A stretch of 64,000 bases of DNA from Coleofasciculus sp. FACHB-T130 (GTDB taxonomy: Bacteria > Cyanobacteriota > Cyanobacteriia > Cyanobacteriales > FACHB-T130): positions 1-64,000 of the forward strand of contig NZ_JACJOG010000012.1 of NCBI RefSeq assembly GCF_014695375.1, given 5' to 3'. The notes beneath the pieces are model-generated. The model was given only the letters and a program-made list of their open reading frames with translations, did not search any database and was not told the origin of the DNA. Shown here piece after piece: positions 1 to 8,777 of this stretch (positions are counted from its first letter, which is position 1; each line of letters opens with the position of its first letter). Position numbers and translations under genes: made by a program.

Positions 1-115
1 TAACTGTGTGTATGGCATCGCCCCCTCCTTAAGTTGCTCCTTGTCTCTCCTTAATTTTGCAATTCGACGATCGCCAACTGGCACACTATTTTCTCATTCA
101 TGCAGGAGGTCTAAT

Positions 116-724
116 TTACTGAAGCAAGCTTTGCAGCAACGAACTCAAGGCTTGCCAGAACGTGCCAGCAGCCACTGCAAACAACAAAGTAATCGCAGCA
201 GTTAATCCATAACTGAAACACATCAGCAAACCATCGGCTTCTAGCATGGCAATGACGAGTAGCAAAATCCCAATTGTTGGAATCGGATTCGTAAAAGGGA
301 TGGGTAACATCAGCAACACAGACAGCCATGCAATACAAAGCCCGTTTAATTGCCAAATTTGAGGATTTTCTGCGATCCAGCGTAACCGGGGACGAGTCAC
401 TTTCTCCAGGACCCCCGTAACTCGTTGCAGATTTTTTAAAAGTTGCTGGGCAAACCAGCGGGGAAATCTGAACTGGCGAATTCTTTTGGGTAGCCAAGGA
501 AAACGTTGCCCTAAAGCCATTTGCAACGCTAATATCAAGCTGCCGCTACCCAATATCACTGTAAATCCGGGTGGCATCGGAAACAGAAACGGCAAAACAA
601 GTAATGCAATAACTAAACTAAAGCCCCTTTCAGAAGTTTCTGCCAGAACATCCGCTAAAGTTAACGGTTTATTCGCTAACTTCTCTAGAAGAGACTTGAT
701 ATTTTGAGAGAATCTGAGGTGCAT
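116..724 (-). CDS. ExoD family membrane protein
   Basis: 202 residues, resembling the ExoD (exopolysaccharide synthesis) family of small inner-membrane proteins, whose biochemical role is poorly defined. The N-terminal part (about 1-30) is soluble, with an LADVLAETSERGFSLVIALL stretch typical of the family. Hydrophobic segments follow at about 35-70, 128-160 and 165-195, separated by a basic arginine-rich loop (about 75-115). Length fits the family. It stands alone at the left edge, with about 0.9 kb of non-coding DNA on its 5' side. Family assignment is from recognised pattern; a role in exopolysaccharide production here is inference only. Confidence 0.8.
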   Translation of the reverse strand: MHLRFSQNIKSLLEKLANKPLTLADVLAETSERGFSLVIALLVLPFLFPMPPGFTVILGSGSLILALQMALGQRFPWLPKRIRQFRFPRWFAQQLLKNLQRVTGVLEKVTRPRLRWIAENPQIWQLNGLCIAWLSVLLMLPIPFTNPIPTIGILLLVIAMLEADGLLMCFSYGLTAAITLLFAVAAGTFWQALSSLLQSLLQ

Positions 725-1649
725 GGGGTGTTAAATTCTCGGCTTTTAGGTCAACTTTTTTTCAATAAATAAATATCTCTTCTAATTTTAATGTAAAGTA
801 AGATTGCTTTTTTCAACTGCACTTAACTATTGGTCAGAGAAAAAAATGCAGTGGTGAAAAGCATATCAACCCCTGCTTTTACGGGCAGAACAATTAAATA
901 AATCCCACTAAATAGGGATGTTATCGAGGGAACTCTCATTACTTGGTATAGCAAGAGATGTTTGCACAATTGCGATCCCCTACCTTATTTTAGCTAGCCA
1001 TTCTGTCGGAGGAGAATATCCTAGGAGATACTCAATCTTGCAGTTGCTTACTCACTTGGGAACAACAACTCGCTATGCCAGCAGGAAGAAGTGCTGTTGA
1101 CTTCCCGAAGTGGGGGTATTTTAGAAAGGGCGAGCAAATTTTTCAAACGCCTGACTTCGCCAAGTCTCAACTACTCTAACAACAGATCGAGAATCCTCTA
1201 ACAATTGGTGCGTATCCTTTCCAGGGATTCAGTAATAGGGAATTATTGTACCGGACTAGGATGATCCTTAACCAAGTGGAAGCGATCGCCTGCCAGGGTC
1301 AGAAAAAAATAATGATGTTTTGTAACAAAGATTCTAGTTCTTGCATAAAAACCAGAATTAGACCGATATCTATACAGAGGGAACGGGTCTACCGATAAGT
1401 AGACCCTCGTTAACAACCCTCCAATCCTCTCCCACGTCGTCCATAGGAGCCTCTAGAATGACTGATTAAATGAACTGTTGGCAAAATGCCATCATCGATG
1501 TGTTGGCATCGATCGGCACTATAAGGCAGCCAGGAATCGAAGTACACCTTCCTGATTCCCTGTTTGAGACTCTTTGGGATTATTCTTAAACGCCAATCAC
1601 CACCAAAATCACGCTCGATATTACGCAGAGAATAAATCCGATAAAGTGT
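725..1649. other. Long intergenic region, no convincing gene
   Basis: About 925 bases without a credible coding region; the one 60-codon frame (918-1100) has no recognisable composition or ribosome site. A perfect 8-bp inverted repeat, GGGTCTAC at 1385-1392 and GTAGACCC at 1399-1406 with a six-base loop, is present, followed by a pyrimidine-rich stretch and an ATGACTGATTAA mini-frame at about 1458. The region could hold the promoter and leader of the ExoD gene or a small RNA, but nothing in it is diagnostic. Confidence 0.3.
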
Positions 1650-2276
1650 CTACTCAGGGGACTTATTTTGTGCTGAAGGGTTAAGGTTGTTGAATTGTCT
1701 GAGCGCATACCGGGCAACTGCTAAACTCAACCGTGCCCGTTCGCTCTCCGATAACTCATCCCACTCAACTGGGCGGGCAATTTCAGCTTCCGAGCCTCGC
1801 ATGGCGGAAGCCAAAGGACGCGCCCATACCTGCAACACATCTTCTCCCCATTCCGGCAGCAGCTCTTGAACGCACTGTACCATCTGATCCGCGATTGACA
1901 GAGGGCTTGATACAACCTGTTGGGCTTTGTGAGCGATCGCATCCAGCCAAGCTTGGGGAACGCGGGCAGCAAACCGCTCGCTTAAACTAGATGTAACTGC
2001 GATCGCTGCTGTCGGCGCAACTGCCACATTTGTATTTGCCCAGCATTCATCGAACTTTGCATAGAGTGCTTGCGACCCCCTACTAATTTCTTCATCTAAC
2101 CATCCCTCAAGTTCAAACCCTTGTTCCAGCTCTGTCCAATAGGCTTCCACATTTGGATCGGCAGGATTCCAGGGATAGGGAGCTTCTTCAGGCTGGAGGA
2201 GTGCCTCTAGTAGTTCTGCTTGCACTTGAGAAAGAGAATTCTCATAAAATCCTTCGATTGATTTCCTTGCCATCAT
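1650..2276 (-). CDS. Conserved hypothetical protein beside CHAT-FHA gene
   Basis: 208 residues of unknown function. The frame is open further upstream, but the start is set at 2276 because AGGAG lies four bases before a double ATG there; the N-terminus then reads MMARKSIEGFYENSLSQVQA. The protein is soluble and acidic, with no signal peptide or membrane segment. It looks mostly helical, with conserved-looking tryptophans around YPWNPADPNVEAYW and in the centre (ELLPEWGEDVLQVWARPLAS). It lies 119 bases downstream of the CHAT-FHA gene on the same strand, so it may be the last gene of that cluster and a partner or substrate of the CHAT protein. I do not recognise the family. Confidence 0.65.
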   Translation of the reverse strand: MMARKSIEGFYENSLSQVQAELLEALLQPEEAPYPWNPADPNVEAYWTELEQGFELEGWLDEEISRGSQALYAKFDECWANTNVAVAPTAAIAVTSSLSERFAARVPQAWLDAIAHKAQQVVSSPLSIADQMVQCVQELLPEWGEDVLQVWARPLASAMRGSEAEIARPVEWDELSESERARLSLAVARYALRQFNNLNPSAQNKSPE

Positions 2277-2395
2277 GATGCTCCTGTGTATTGATATACC
2301 GTTCTTGGCAGGGGTAGCTACAGCGGCACTTTGGCGAGTTCCGTAAATATTATTTAGCACTCAGTATTCTGTAGAGCGATCGCTTTTACCATGCC

Positions 2396-4033
2396 CTAGC
2401 ACTTCGTACTATCTTGAATAATGAACTCCCAAGTTTGACCCTGCATACTCCCAAACTTTATCTGGTCTCCCGATTGCAAAGGCACTTCCGGATGATAGAC
2501 TTTCTGCCATCCACTCGGTCTTAAAATGAACGTGCCGTAACGAGATTTATCTTTTAGAAAGTAAGTAAGTTTACCGTCTGGGAGAGCATCGCAAATAATT
2601 TCAGCGTGCTGCCGAGAAACTTCCTGTTTTTCAATCACCAAGTCGTTTCCCTTGGGATTCCGTCCCACTCGCAAACTCGTGCCACTAATTGGCGAAACTT
2701 TGCTAGTTACTCCTAATGGACGAAGATAGGCAGATGGAGTAGATAAATCGTGCCCGGATGACTTCACATCCACCGGCAGTATCGTCACTTCCTCGCCAAT
2801 TGGTCGAATCAACTCACCCTCAAAATCTGGGTGCATATATAGAACCGGCAAAGTCCAGGCTGGTTGGTTGAACTTGTAAAGCGTCAACAACTTTTGCCTT
2901 GCTACCGCCACCGCCTCATCAATGGGCATCCGTGCTGCCAGAGCTTGTGCAAAAGCCTGAATAAACGACAGAGCCTCCTCGTCGGCAATTGAGTCGCGCA
3001 TTCCCAAAACTGCTGGAACACCGTGATGAATTAATACCTCTGCCAAACTGCTGCGCGGCAAACTTTGTTGGTTGTGCCGCTCTGGTTGAGCGCCCCAACA
3101 AGCATTAAACACCGCTAGCGTCACCTGACAGCGAACCAAAACCTGGGCTAACTCCGTGCCATTGATCCTGGCATCCGGTCGCAAAAACAGTAATCCACCA
3201 TCCGCTGCTGGAATGCCATGACCGGCATAGAACAAGATGTTGTAATTTTCTGTTTCCAGGCGTGAAATCAATTCTGCTTTTGTAGGTTGTAAAAGCGTAT
3301 CTACCTGGCACAGGACTGTTGCACCAGTATGTTCGCCATCTGGGTGTAAGTCTGGTCGTCCGCAGCGTTCCAAAATATTAGCCAGCGCCTCCGCTTCTTG
3401 TTCCAGCTGCAAGCTGGGAGCGACTTCGCTTTCTGTATCGTGTCCCAGTACCAACAGGATGTTTAAAGCCTGCTCTAAGCGCTGGGGTGGAAGCGGATCA
3501 ACCGCATTGCTGGTACGACTAAACAATAGTTGTTGTGATAGAGAAATCGCTTGTTTCCCTGGTTCGGGCTGCATAATTTCCCAAGGCACAGGAATTAAGT
3601 CTGGGTCTCGAATTTCTAAGCGCAGCCGCAGACGTTTTTTTTGCCCAATTGCAATTCCCTGGCTTTGAGCGAAACTATTTTGAATTTCCCCGTCAAATAA
3701 CCACTTCCAGAGGCTAATCCCTAAATCTTGCATCAAACGAGCCGTATACGGAAGTGCTTGACCGTTGACATTCAGGGCGTCGAGTGGCACTGTCAAGGCG
3801 GGAGGGTTTGCCTGATGTACCAGCGGAACATCAGGGAGTCCCCGTGGGGAAAACATTTCCTGCCATGCCAGCCACTTTTGGGTCAACATTTCAGGCCACG
3901 TACAGTCATGCAGAACGTGACCACCCGGACAGGGTGCTTTCATCACCCAAATGGCAAAATGTTCTGCCCCAAGGGAAGTTTTGGAGAGCCGATTGATGGC
4001 TAAACTGAGGCAGGGATTCTCAGACTGGGACAT
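2396..4033 (-). CDS. CHAT (caspase-like) protease with C-terminal FHA domain
   Basis: 545 residues. Residues about 120-400 form a CHAT domain of the caspase/separase clan. The predicted catalytic dyad is His272 in FYAGHG and Cys312 in VFNACWGAQ, both intact. Residues about 450-535 form a FHA domain, with GRNPKGNDLV, the SRQH phosphothreonine-binding core (Ser473, His476) and a YGTFI strand. FHA domains bind phosphothreonine peptides, so the arrangement implies a protease recruited or gated by Ser/Thr phosphorylation. There is no signal peptide, so it is probably cytosolic. It sits between a membrane-anchored PP2C phosphatase (upstream, 363 bases) and a small unknown gene (downstream), all on one strand. 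Domain calls are strong; protease activity and biological role (cell death, defence or proteolytic signalling) are inference. Confidence 0.85.
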   Translation of the reverse strand: MSQSENPCLSLAINRLSKTSLGAEHFAIWVMKAPCPGGHVLHDCTWPEMLTQKWLAWQEMFSPRGLPDVPLVHQANPPALTVPLDALNVNGQALPYTARLMQDLGISLWKWLFDGEIQNSFAQSQGIAIGQKKRLRLRLEIRDPDLIPVPWEIMQPEPGKQAISLSQQLLFSRTSNAVDPLPPQRLEQALNILLVLGHDTESEVAPSLQLEQEAEALANILERCGRPDLHPDGEHTGATVLCQVDTLLQPTKAELISRLETENYNILFYAGHGIPAADGGLLFLRPDARINGTELAQVLVRCQVTLAVFNACWGAQPERHNQQSLPRSSLAEVLIHHGVPAVLGMRDSIADEEALSFIQAFAQALAARMPIDEAVAVARQKLLTLYKFNQPAWTLPVLYMHPDFEGELIRPIGEEVTILPVDVKSSGHDLSTPSAYLRPLGVTSKVSPISGTSLRVGRNPKGNDLVIEKQEVSRQHAEIICDALPDGKLTYFLKDKSRYGTFILRPSGWQKVYHPEVPLQSGDQIKFGSMQGQTWEFIIQDSTKC

Positions 4034-4396
4034 TCTAAAGACATTAACCTTAAACCTAGCACTATACGAGGTTTTTTATCAGTCTACCCGAACAACAGGG
4101 GAATACTCACCGAATATTCTTCACTCGCTCTTATCACCTCAAATAGGGTAAACAAGGTTATTGAAGAGATATTTTAGCTTTAGCGATTCACTATCAATCG
4201 TTTTTGGGCAGTGAATCGTGAGTAATGGGTGGCAAGTCTCTGGCAGTCGTCACTGGCAGCAAAAGACAACTGACCTAGAGACGCGATTCATCGCATCTTT
4301 ACCAATTGACGAATGACTCCTGATTAGCGACTACCCAAGAACACCTAACCCTGACAAAAACCGAAGTCCTAACAATTAAAGGCTAGCAACTAATTG
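4034..4396. other. Intergenic region between PP2C and CHAT-FHA genes
   Basis: 363 bases without a coding frame that looks real. It probably holds the promoter or leader of the CHAT-FHA gene and the 3' end of the phosphatase transcript. I see no clear terminator, and no strong Shine-Dalgarno before the CHAT-FHA start. Confidence 0.3.
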
Positions 4397-6763
4397 CTAT
4401 TTAGAGGGGGACGAAGTGACGGTAGGTGTTGGAGAAGCAGCCCCAATGGCACATTCGCCCAAATTAGCCGATGTTGGTGCGAAATTTGGATTAATTACAG
4501 GTAAAACGTCGGATTCTCGAATCCAGCCAATTTCTCCTGGTTTTATTGGGCGATAGGTCACTTCGGGGACTGCTCTTGGGTTTGGGGTGCTGGAATTAAC
4601 TTGTTCAGGGGGAAGCTGCGGATTGGATGTAGGGAGCGTTGAGCAAACTTTTACCTGTAGCCAGCTGTTAGGGTCTTGATTTCGTTGAATGGAGCTGACT
4701 TGCAAAATACTCCCATCTAAAACTAACCCGACTACAGATTGGTTTTGAGGTGCCTGGGCACCGCGTCGCAGCAAAACACGAACTTCTTTTCCCTGAACGT
4801 TCTTGGTTGTGGAACGGGTGGTTTGGAGCAGCAAGCCAGCCTCTAAAGAGGGCACAGAGGTGGAAGGAGTCACGACAGGTTCTGCCGATGGAGATGAACT
4901 GGCTGCGGATGGTTCAGGACTAGGGCTAGAGGGGGGTGTCAGCCCGATTAGAGGATTGACCCTGTCTTGGACTTCTGGAATAAACCAATAAGCGATCGCT
5001 CCGCTGACACCTGCTAACAGAAGCAGCACTAGAAGGAGCGGCAAAGGGCTTCTAGTAGTAGACTGCGGTGAAATGATCTTGGTTTTGATTCTGGAAGCAG
5101 ATGCAGATTGAGAGCGCACCGAAGCCGCTGGAGCCGGAGTTGGAGTTGCGGGTGGAATGGCTCCCATCTGTAGTGCTGTGACCTGTTGCCCAGTTTGAGC
5201 TGATGCCACTTGGCAGTAGACCAGGGCTATCGTAACGTTGTCGTGCCCGTTTTTGGTGTTGCCAATTTCAATCAGCCGGGTTCCGGCGGTTGATAAATCA
5301 ATCTGACCTTCTAGGATTGGCAGAATCTCTGTTTCCCAGTATTGCTCTACTCGGTCATTGTCACTCAGACCATCCGAACAGAGAAGAAAAACACCGTCTT
5401 CATCTAGAACAAAGCGCTGTACGGAGGGGTGCAGGGTTGCTGATGAACTCATGCCCAACGCCTGAACGAGAGAGCCAGCGCCGGATTGTTCCACTGCATC
5501 CCGGTAGAGGGCGTATCCGAGCCGCACCTCCCGCGAAGCAATATCATCATCTAGGGTGATCTGCCGACACCCGGTGCGAGTAATCCAGTAAGCTCGACTA
5601 TCTCCCACATGAGTGATATACATTTCATGAGCGTGGGCTAACGCCATCACCAACGTAGTGCCCATGCGTTGACGGTCGAGCCGCTGTTCCGTGTCGTTAC
5701 GCTGGCTGATAACATCATTGGCAGCACAGGCAAAGTTTTCCAATTCTAGGGTAAGAGCGGTCGGATTTAAAGGATTGGCTGGATTCCCCAACAGACTCTG
5801 TACTCGTTCTTGGATAGTTGCAATTGCCAGATGGGAGGCGACTTCCCCGCCTTCATGTCCCCCAATACCGTCGCAGACTATTGCCAAGGGAAGGGAGGGA
5901 TTGGTACTGCTTGGACTGGGGGGATAGCAGGCATCCTCATTTTGCCGACGAGTTGGCCCTGTATCACTGCGGGTAACAATTTGATAGGTGCAAGATTGCG
6001 ATCGCCCGATGGTTTCCATTGCCTCATCCAACAGCCTCACCAGCTGCTCTGCCGTCTGTACGGCTCCTTGGTTGAGCTGCTGACAAACTTGTTCCAAAAA
6101 TTTTCCAATGGTTGGGTGTGAAGCGGCGACCCATTTAGACCAGAGTTGACCTAAGTTTTGCAGCGTTACCGGGGAGCCTCGATCCGCCTGCAATATCAAT
6201 AACCGAAGGATGGAACCTTCTACTCGCAGCAGCGCTGGTGTCAACAAACTCGACCCTACATGATTGATTTGCAGGGGTTCCCACAAATTTGCCATCTGCC
6301 ATAGCCAAGTCAGTTGGCGCATTGCCGAGGCGTTTTTCCAGACGCTGGTTAGTTCTGGCATGAGGGTGCCTTCCCCGTTCCCGCAGCTGTAAATCGGTAC
6401 CTGCTCTAGCAGCCAAGTTTCGGCGTTACGCTGCCCTTCTGTTGGTGTCAGAAGTCCGTATAGTTGGGGAACGTGCAGCTGATAGGGAGACAGCTTGAGA
6501 TACGGCATAAGGCTGTTGGATATCTCCGGCAACATTTCCGGAGACAAAGCCGGTTTGGTATCTAAAATGATGCGATCGCTTTTCAGCAAATATCGCTCAG
6601 CAATCAGATCCCCAGCTTTGTAAGCCTCTATCCCTTCACCAACTGCCCACAAGTACCGTTTGAGCAGCGGCGTGCGGCATTTCTGACAAAAGTTATGGCT
6701 CTGGGGATTCGGAGCCTGACAATTGAGATTCGAGCAGTAAAGCGTTGCCGCAGAATTGTTCAT
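4397..6763 (-). CDS. PP2C-type Ser/Thr phosphatase, zinc-ribbon and membrane-anchored
   Basis: 788 residues. Four cysteines (10, 15, 26, 29) make an N-terminal zinc-ribbon, followed by a region of unknown fold (about 45-255). A PP2C/PPM phosphatase domain spans about 262-520: the metal-binding acidic residues are visible in RRQNEDA (about 272-278), CDGIGGHEGG (297-306), THVGDSRAYW (384-393), CSDGLSD (462-468) and HDNVTIAL (507-514). A Pro/Ala/Ser linker leads to one transmembrane helix at about 572-594, then a Ser/Pro-rich tail and an SH3-like C-terminal region outside the cytoplasm. PP2Cs reverse Ser/Thr kinase phosphorylation. The topology suggests a sensor-phosphatase with its catalytic domain inside. 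Gene order next to CHAT-FHA suggests it resets the phosphothreonine signal the FHA domain reads; that link is inference. Confidence 0.85.
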   Translation of the reverse strand: MNNSAATLYCSNLNCQAPNPQSHNFCQKCRTPLLKRYLWAVGEGIEAYKAGDLIAERYLLKSDRIILDTKPALSPEMLPEISNSLMPYLKLSPYQLHVPQLYGLLTPTEGQRNAETWLLEQVPIYSCGNGEGTLMPELTSVWKNASAMRQLTWLWQMANLWEPLQINHVGSSLLTPALLRVEGSILRLLILQADRGSPVTLQNLGQLWSKWVAASHPTIGKFLEQVCQQLNQGAVQTAEQLVRLLDEAMETIGRSQSCTYQIVTRSDTGPTRRQNEDACYPPSPSSTNPSLPLAIVCDGIGGHEGGEVASHLAIATIQERVQSLLGNPANPLNPTALTLELENFACAANDVISQRNDTEQRLDRQRMGTTLVMALAHAHEMYITHVGDSRAYWITRTGCRQITLDDDIASREVRLGYALYRDAVEQSGAGSLVQALGMSSSATLHPSVQRFVLDEDGVFLLCSDGLSDNDRVEQYWETEILPILEGQIDLSTAGTRLIEIGNTKNGHDNVTIALVYCQVASAQTGQQVTALQMGAIPPATPTPAPAASVRSQSASASRIKTKIISPQSTTRSPLPLLLVLLLLAGVSGAIAYWFIPEVQDRVNPLIGLTPPSSPSPEPSAASSSPSAEPVVTPSTSVPSLEAGLLLQTTRSTTKNVQGKEVRVLLRRGAQAPQNQSVVGLVLDGSILQVSSIQRNQDPNSWLQVKVCSTLPTSNPQLPPEQVNSSTPNPRAVPEVTYRPIKPGEIGWIRESDVLPVINPNFAPTSANLGECAIGAASPTPTVTSSPSK

Positions 6764-6916
6764 GAAGGTTATGCGCTCCCATCAGCCTGTTGTGATTTGA
6801 CTTGCTGTTACCAGAAGCTACTGAGAAAGGTAGCTCTTTCTCAATTCGCCAAATCTGAGCGTTAATCTGGATTGTAGCCTCTGACACTCAATAGATTTGC
6901 GATCGGTCAATAAAAC

Positions 6917-7156
6917 TCATTCTTCACTTACAGAATTTTCGGTTTGCTGATAATAACGCCGCATTAGTCGAGGCCAGAGTAGCAAAAAGTATGACATCCA
7001 CACAAGAATGGGAATCGAGACGCCAGCCGTGATCCAAATTGTTTTGGTTAGTGTCCAAGAGGCAGTGATGACGGTAATAGTTGTCAGCAAAATAGACCAA
7101 GGCTGACACCACCAAGGTTTATACGTCCAAGGGCTTTCGGGGTCTTTTTTATACAC
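6917..7156 (-). CDS. Small two-helix membrane protein (DUF6737-like)
   Basis: 79 residues with a Trp-rich N-terminus (PWTYKPWWCQPWSILLT) and two hydrophobic segments at about 23-40 and 44-62, then a basic stretch and an acidic tail. It resembles, from memory, a short cyanobacterial membrane family (DUF6737); function unknown. The start is GTG at 7156, with no strong Shine-Dalgarno. It lies 153 bases upstream of the PP2C phosphatase on the same strand and might be co-transcribed with it, though such proteins are also found alone. Confidence 0.6.
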   Translation of the reverse strand: MYKKDPESPWTYKPWWCQPWSILLTTITVITASWTLTKTIWITAGVSIPILVWMSYFLLLWPRLMRRYYQQTENSVSEE

Positions 7157-7512
7157 CAGAGGTAAAAAATAATCAAGTTTCTATTTCCAGAGTTTAGCGG
7201 TTAAGGGTCTTCTCGTGCTTGGGAAACTGACACTTCGCGTTAAATTTGAATCAGACTAGGCGATGCTTTTTTAAACGTTGGGTAAAATCACTCCGGCTAC
7301 CAAATTTCAACCGGGGCAGTTTAACTCCTCTTTCAACTCCTCACGAGCGAGGGGCGAAATCCTCCCCTTTCTGGGTAGAGATGGGGAGTCGAGGGTTTAC
7401 ATTTGTTGTCCTGCTTTGATATCGCATTGTGCCCTTTGCAGGTTCTCAGGTTTCGCCAATCAAGGATTGTTATTCCAATTTGCTCTGTGTACTGCCACTT
7501 TCCCCAATTGCC
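7157..7512. other. Divergent intergenic region
   Basis: About 356 bases between the minus-strand small membrane protein and the plus-strand gene starting at 7513. Open frames here are in the leader of the plus-strand gene and do not look coding. Probably a divergent promoter region; no specific operator is recognisable. Confidence 0.3.
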
Positions 7513-7860
7513 ATGCCCAAGTCCGAAGCTTATACTGCTACAGATCCACCATTTGCAGAGCTTAATTCACCTGCTAGTGCAGAAATTAAGCAATTAATTG
7601 ACTCTTTAGAGGAGTCTCACCGCCTGCGTTCCAAAATGGTAAATTTGGAAACTTGGGCGCTGGCTGAAACGATGGATCATTTTCTTCCAGGGTTTTGGAG
7701 CCGCTTCTTAGAAAATCGCCGCATTGCTCTTAAGCAATTTTTGGAGCAGAAACGAGCGGCTAAATCCCAAGTTGCTGCAAATGCTCAGTCTTTGGATGGT
7801 AGCGTTATCAACCCAACTCCGCAAAATCCCTCATCTATGCAGAAACAGACAGAGCGCTGA
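7513..7860 (+). CDS. Conserved hypothetical cyanobacterial protein
   Basis: 115 residues from the ATG at 7513; the frame extends 28 codons upstream, but that extension has poor composition and MPKSEAYTATDPPFAEL looks like a natural start. The middle (about 25-80) is probably helical, with an ESHRLRSKMVNLETWALAE stretch and an FWSRFLENRRIALKQFLEQ amphipathic helix; the tail is low-complexity and polar. There is no signal peptide or membrane segment. It is followed after 85 bases by another small unknown gene on the same strand. Function not recognised. Confidence 0.55.
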   Translation: MPKSEAYTATDPPFAELNSPASAEIKQLIDSLEESHRLRSKMVNLETWALAETMDHFLPGFWSRFLENRRIALKQFLEQKRAAKSQVAANAQSLDGSVINPTPQNPSSMQKQTER

Positions 7861-7945
7861 CTTACACCCACAGAAAGAGGCGATCGCACACCCATTTCTC
7901 TAATCTAATATTAGTAACATTAAGATTCAAATCTTTAGGAGTTAT

Positions 7946-8218
7946 ATGGAAAACCCACCCAAAGATACAACCAATAGAACCACTAATCCGGGCGATAGAA
8001 TTTCCGATAAACCCGAAACCGTTGAAGAAAAAGCCCAGCAAATTGCGGTAGATGCGCCAGATATTACCGGCGACCATATCGTTGTTCCAACTTACTTTGA
8101 AGTGGAAGAACCGGACGGAGAAAAGAAGGCATTACACCATGTTAAGGATGCCGAGGAAATCTCTGATGTGATTCGGCAAGCTCGCGTTGATGAAAATGGG
8201 AATCGGATTTGGCGGTAA
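7946..8218 (+). CDS. Small acidic hypothetical protein
   Basis: 90 residues, preceded by AGGAG seven bases before ATG, which fixes the start. The N-terminal 35 residues are polar and disordered-looking (Pro, Asn, Asp, Thr). The rest contains GDHIVVPTYFEVEEPDG and an ISDVIRQARVDENGN helix. No membrane segment or known motif. Convergent with ndhM, separated by an inverted repeat. Function unknown; I regard it as a real gene because of its ribosome-binding site and sequence character. Confidence 0.6.
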   Translation: MENPPKDTTNRTTNPGDRISDKPETVEEKAQQIAVDAPDITGDHIVVPTYFEVEEPDGEKKALHHVKDAEEISDVIRQARVDENGNRIWR

Positions 8219-8239
8219 ATTATCTGTATTGACCAGTAA

Positions 8240-8291
8240 TTAGTTGTTAGAAAGTTTTCTGATAATTAAACTCAACTTTTCTAACAACTAA
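8240..8291. terminator. Inverted repeat between convergent genes
   Basis: A 14-bp perfect inverted repeat (TTAGTTGTTAGAAA, 8240-8253, and its complement at 8278-8291) with a 24-base loop. It lies between the ends of the 90-residue gene and ndhM. There is no clean U-tract on either side, so bidirectional termination is only likely from position. Confidence 0.4.
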
Positions 8292-8298
8292 AAAAGAA

Positions 8299-8643
8299 TT
8301 ACTCAGCCGATTGAGTGCTAACCTGAGGCAGTCCCATGCTGTAATTGAGAACGCGGCTACTCAGGTTGTAACTAATTTGCCCCTGCTGTAGCAGGCTTCT
8401 CAGGAAATGTTCCAAGTCGGAACCGATACGACGCAGATTATATTCGGTTAAATCTGCACCGTTGTAAGCTTCAACCATCTCATCGAATTTGCCATAAACC
8501 TGTTGCAGAGCGTCTTCGTTCCAATTAAATTCATTATCTGGATCGACATCCAGGGTTAATACATTGTCACTCTCGACGAGTTCGTTGTTCTTCACCTCAG
8601 CGGTATAGATGCGGATGTGGCGGGTTGTACACTTTAGCAGCAT
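8299..8643 (-). CDS. ndhM: NAD(P)H-quinone oxidoreductase subunit M
   Basis: 114 residues from the ATG at 8643 ([17 protein letters not shown]); the frame is open to an ATG at 8673, giving 10 more residues, but family members usually begin at MLLK. NdhM is a peripheral subunit specific to the cyanobacterial and chloroplast NDH-1 complex on the thylakoid membrane, which serves respiration, cyclic electron flow and CO2 uptake. Hallmarks visible are [34 protein letters not shown] and the C-terminal [13 protein letters not shown]. Length is normal. It lies downstream of leuD on the same strand, separated by a hairpin-forming repeat. Confidence 0.93.
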   Translation of the reverse strand: MLLKCTTRHIRIYTAEVKNNELVESDNVLTLDVDPDNEFNWNEDALQQVYGKFDEMVEAYNGADLTEYNLRRIGSDLEHFLRSLLQQGQISYNLSSRVLNYSMGLPQVSTQSAE

Positions 8644-8723
8644 AGTCGTCAATAGTTTTTGGTTTACAGACATTAATAACTATTTTAAAGAATTGTAAAA
8701 GCGATCGCGCTTAGATTCAAAAG

Positions 8724-8766
8724 TTTTGAGTGTTGAAAGATTGAACTCAAAATTCAACACTCAAAA
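8724..8766. repeat. Hairpin-forming inverted repeat flanked by HIP1 sites
   Basis: Perfect 14-bp arms (TTTTGAGTGTTGAA at 8724-8737 and its complement at 8753-8766) with a 15-base loop, in the leuD-ndhM gap. HIP1 octamers GCGATCGC stand just outside on both sides (8701-8708 and 8771-8778). It could act as a terminator after leuD or as a dispersed palindromic repeat. Confidence 0.5.
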
Positions 8767-8777
8767 TATTGCGATCG

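Noticed and set aside
918-1100. 60-codon plus-strand frame
   Set aside because: No ribosome site, composition not protein-like and no family resemblance; lies in a gene-poor gap.
8240-8291. CRISPR-like or phage attachment repeat
   Set aside because: It is a single inverted repeat between convergent genes; no direct-repeat array or integrase is present.
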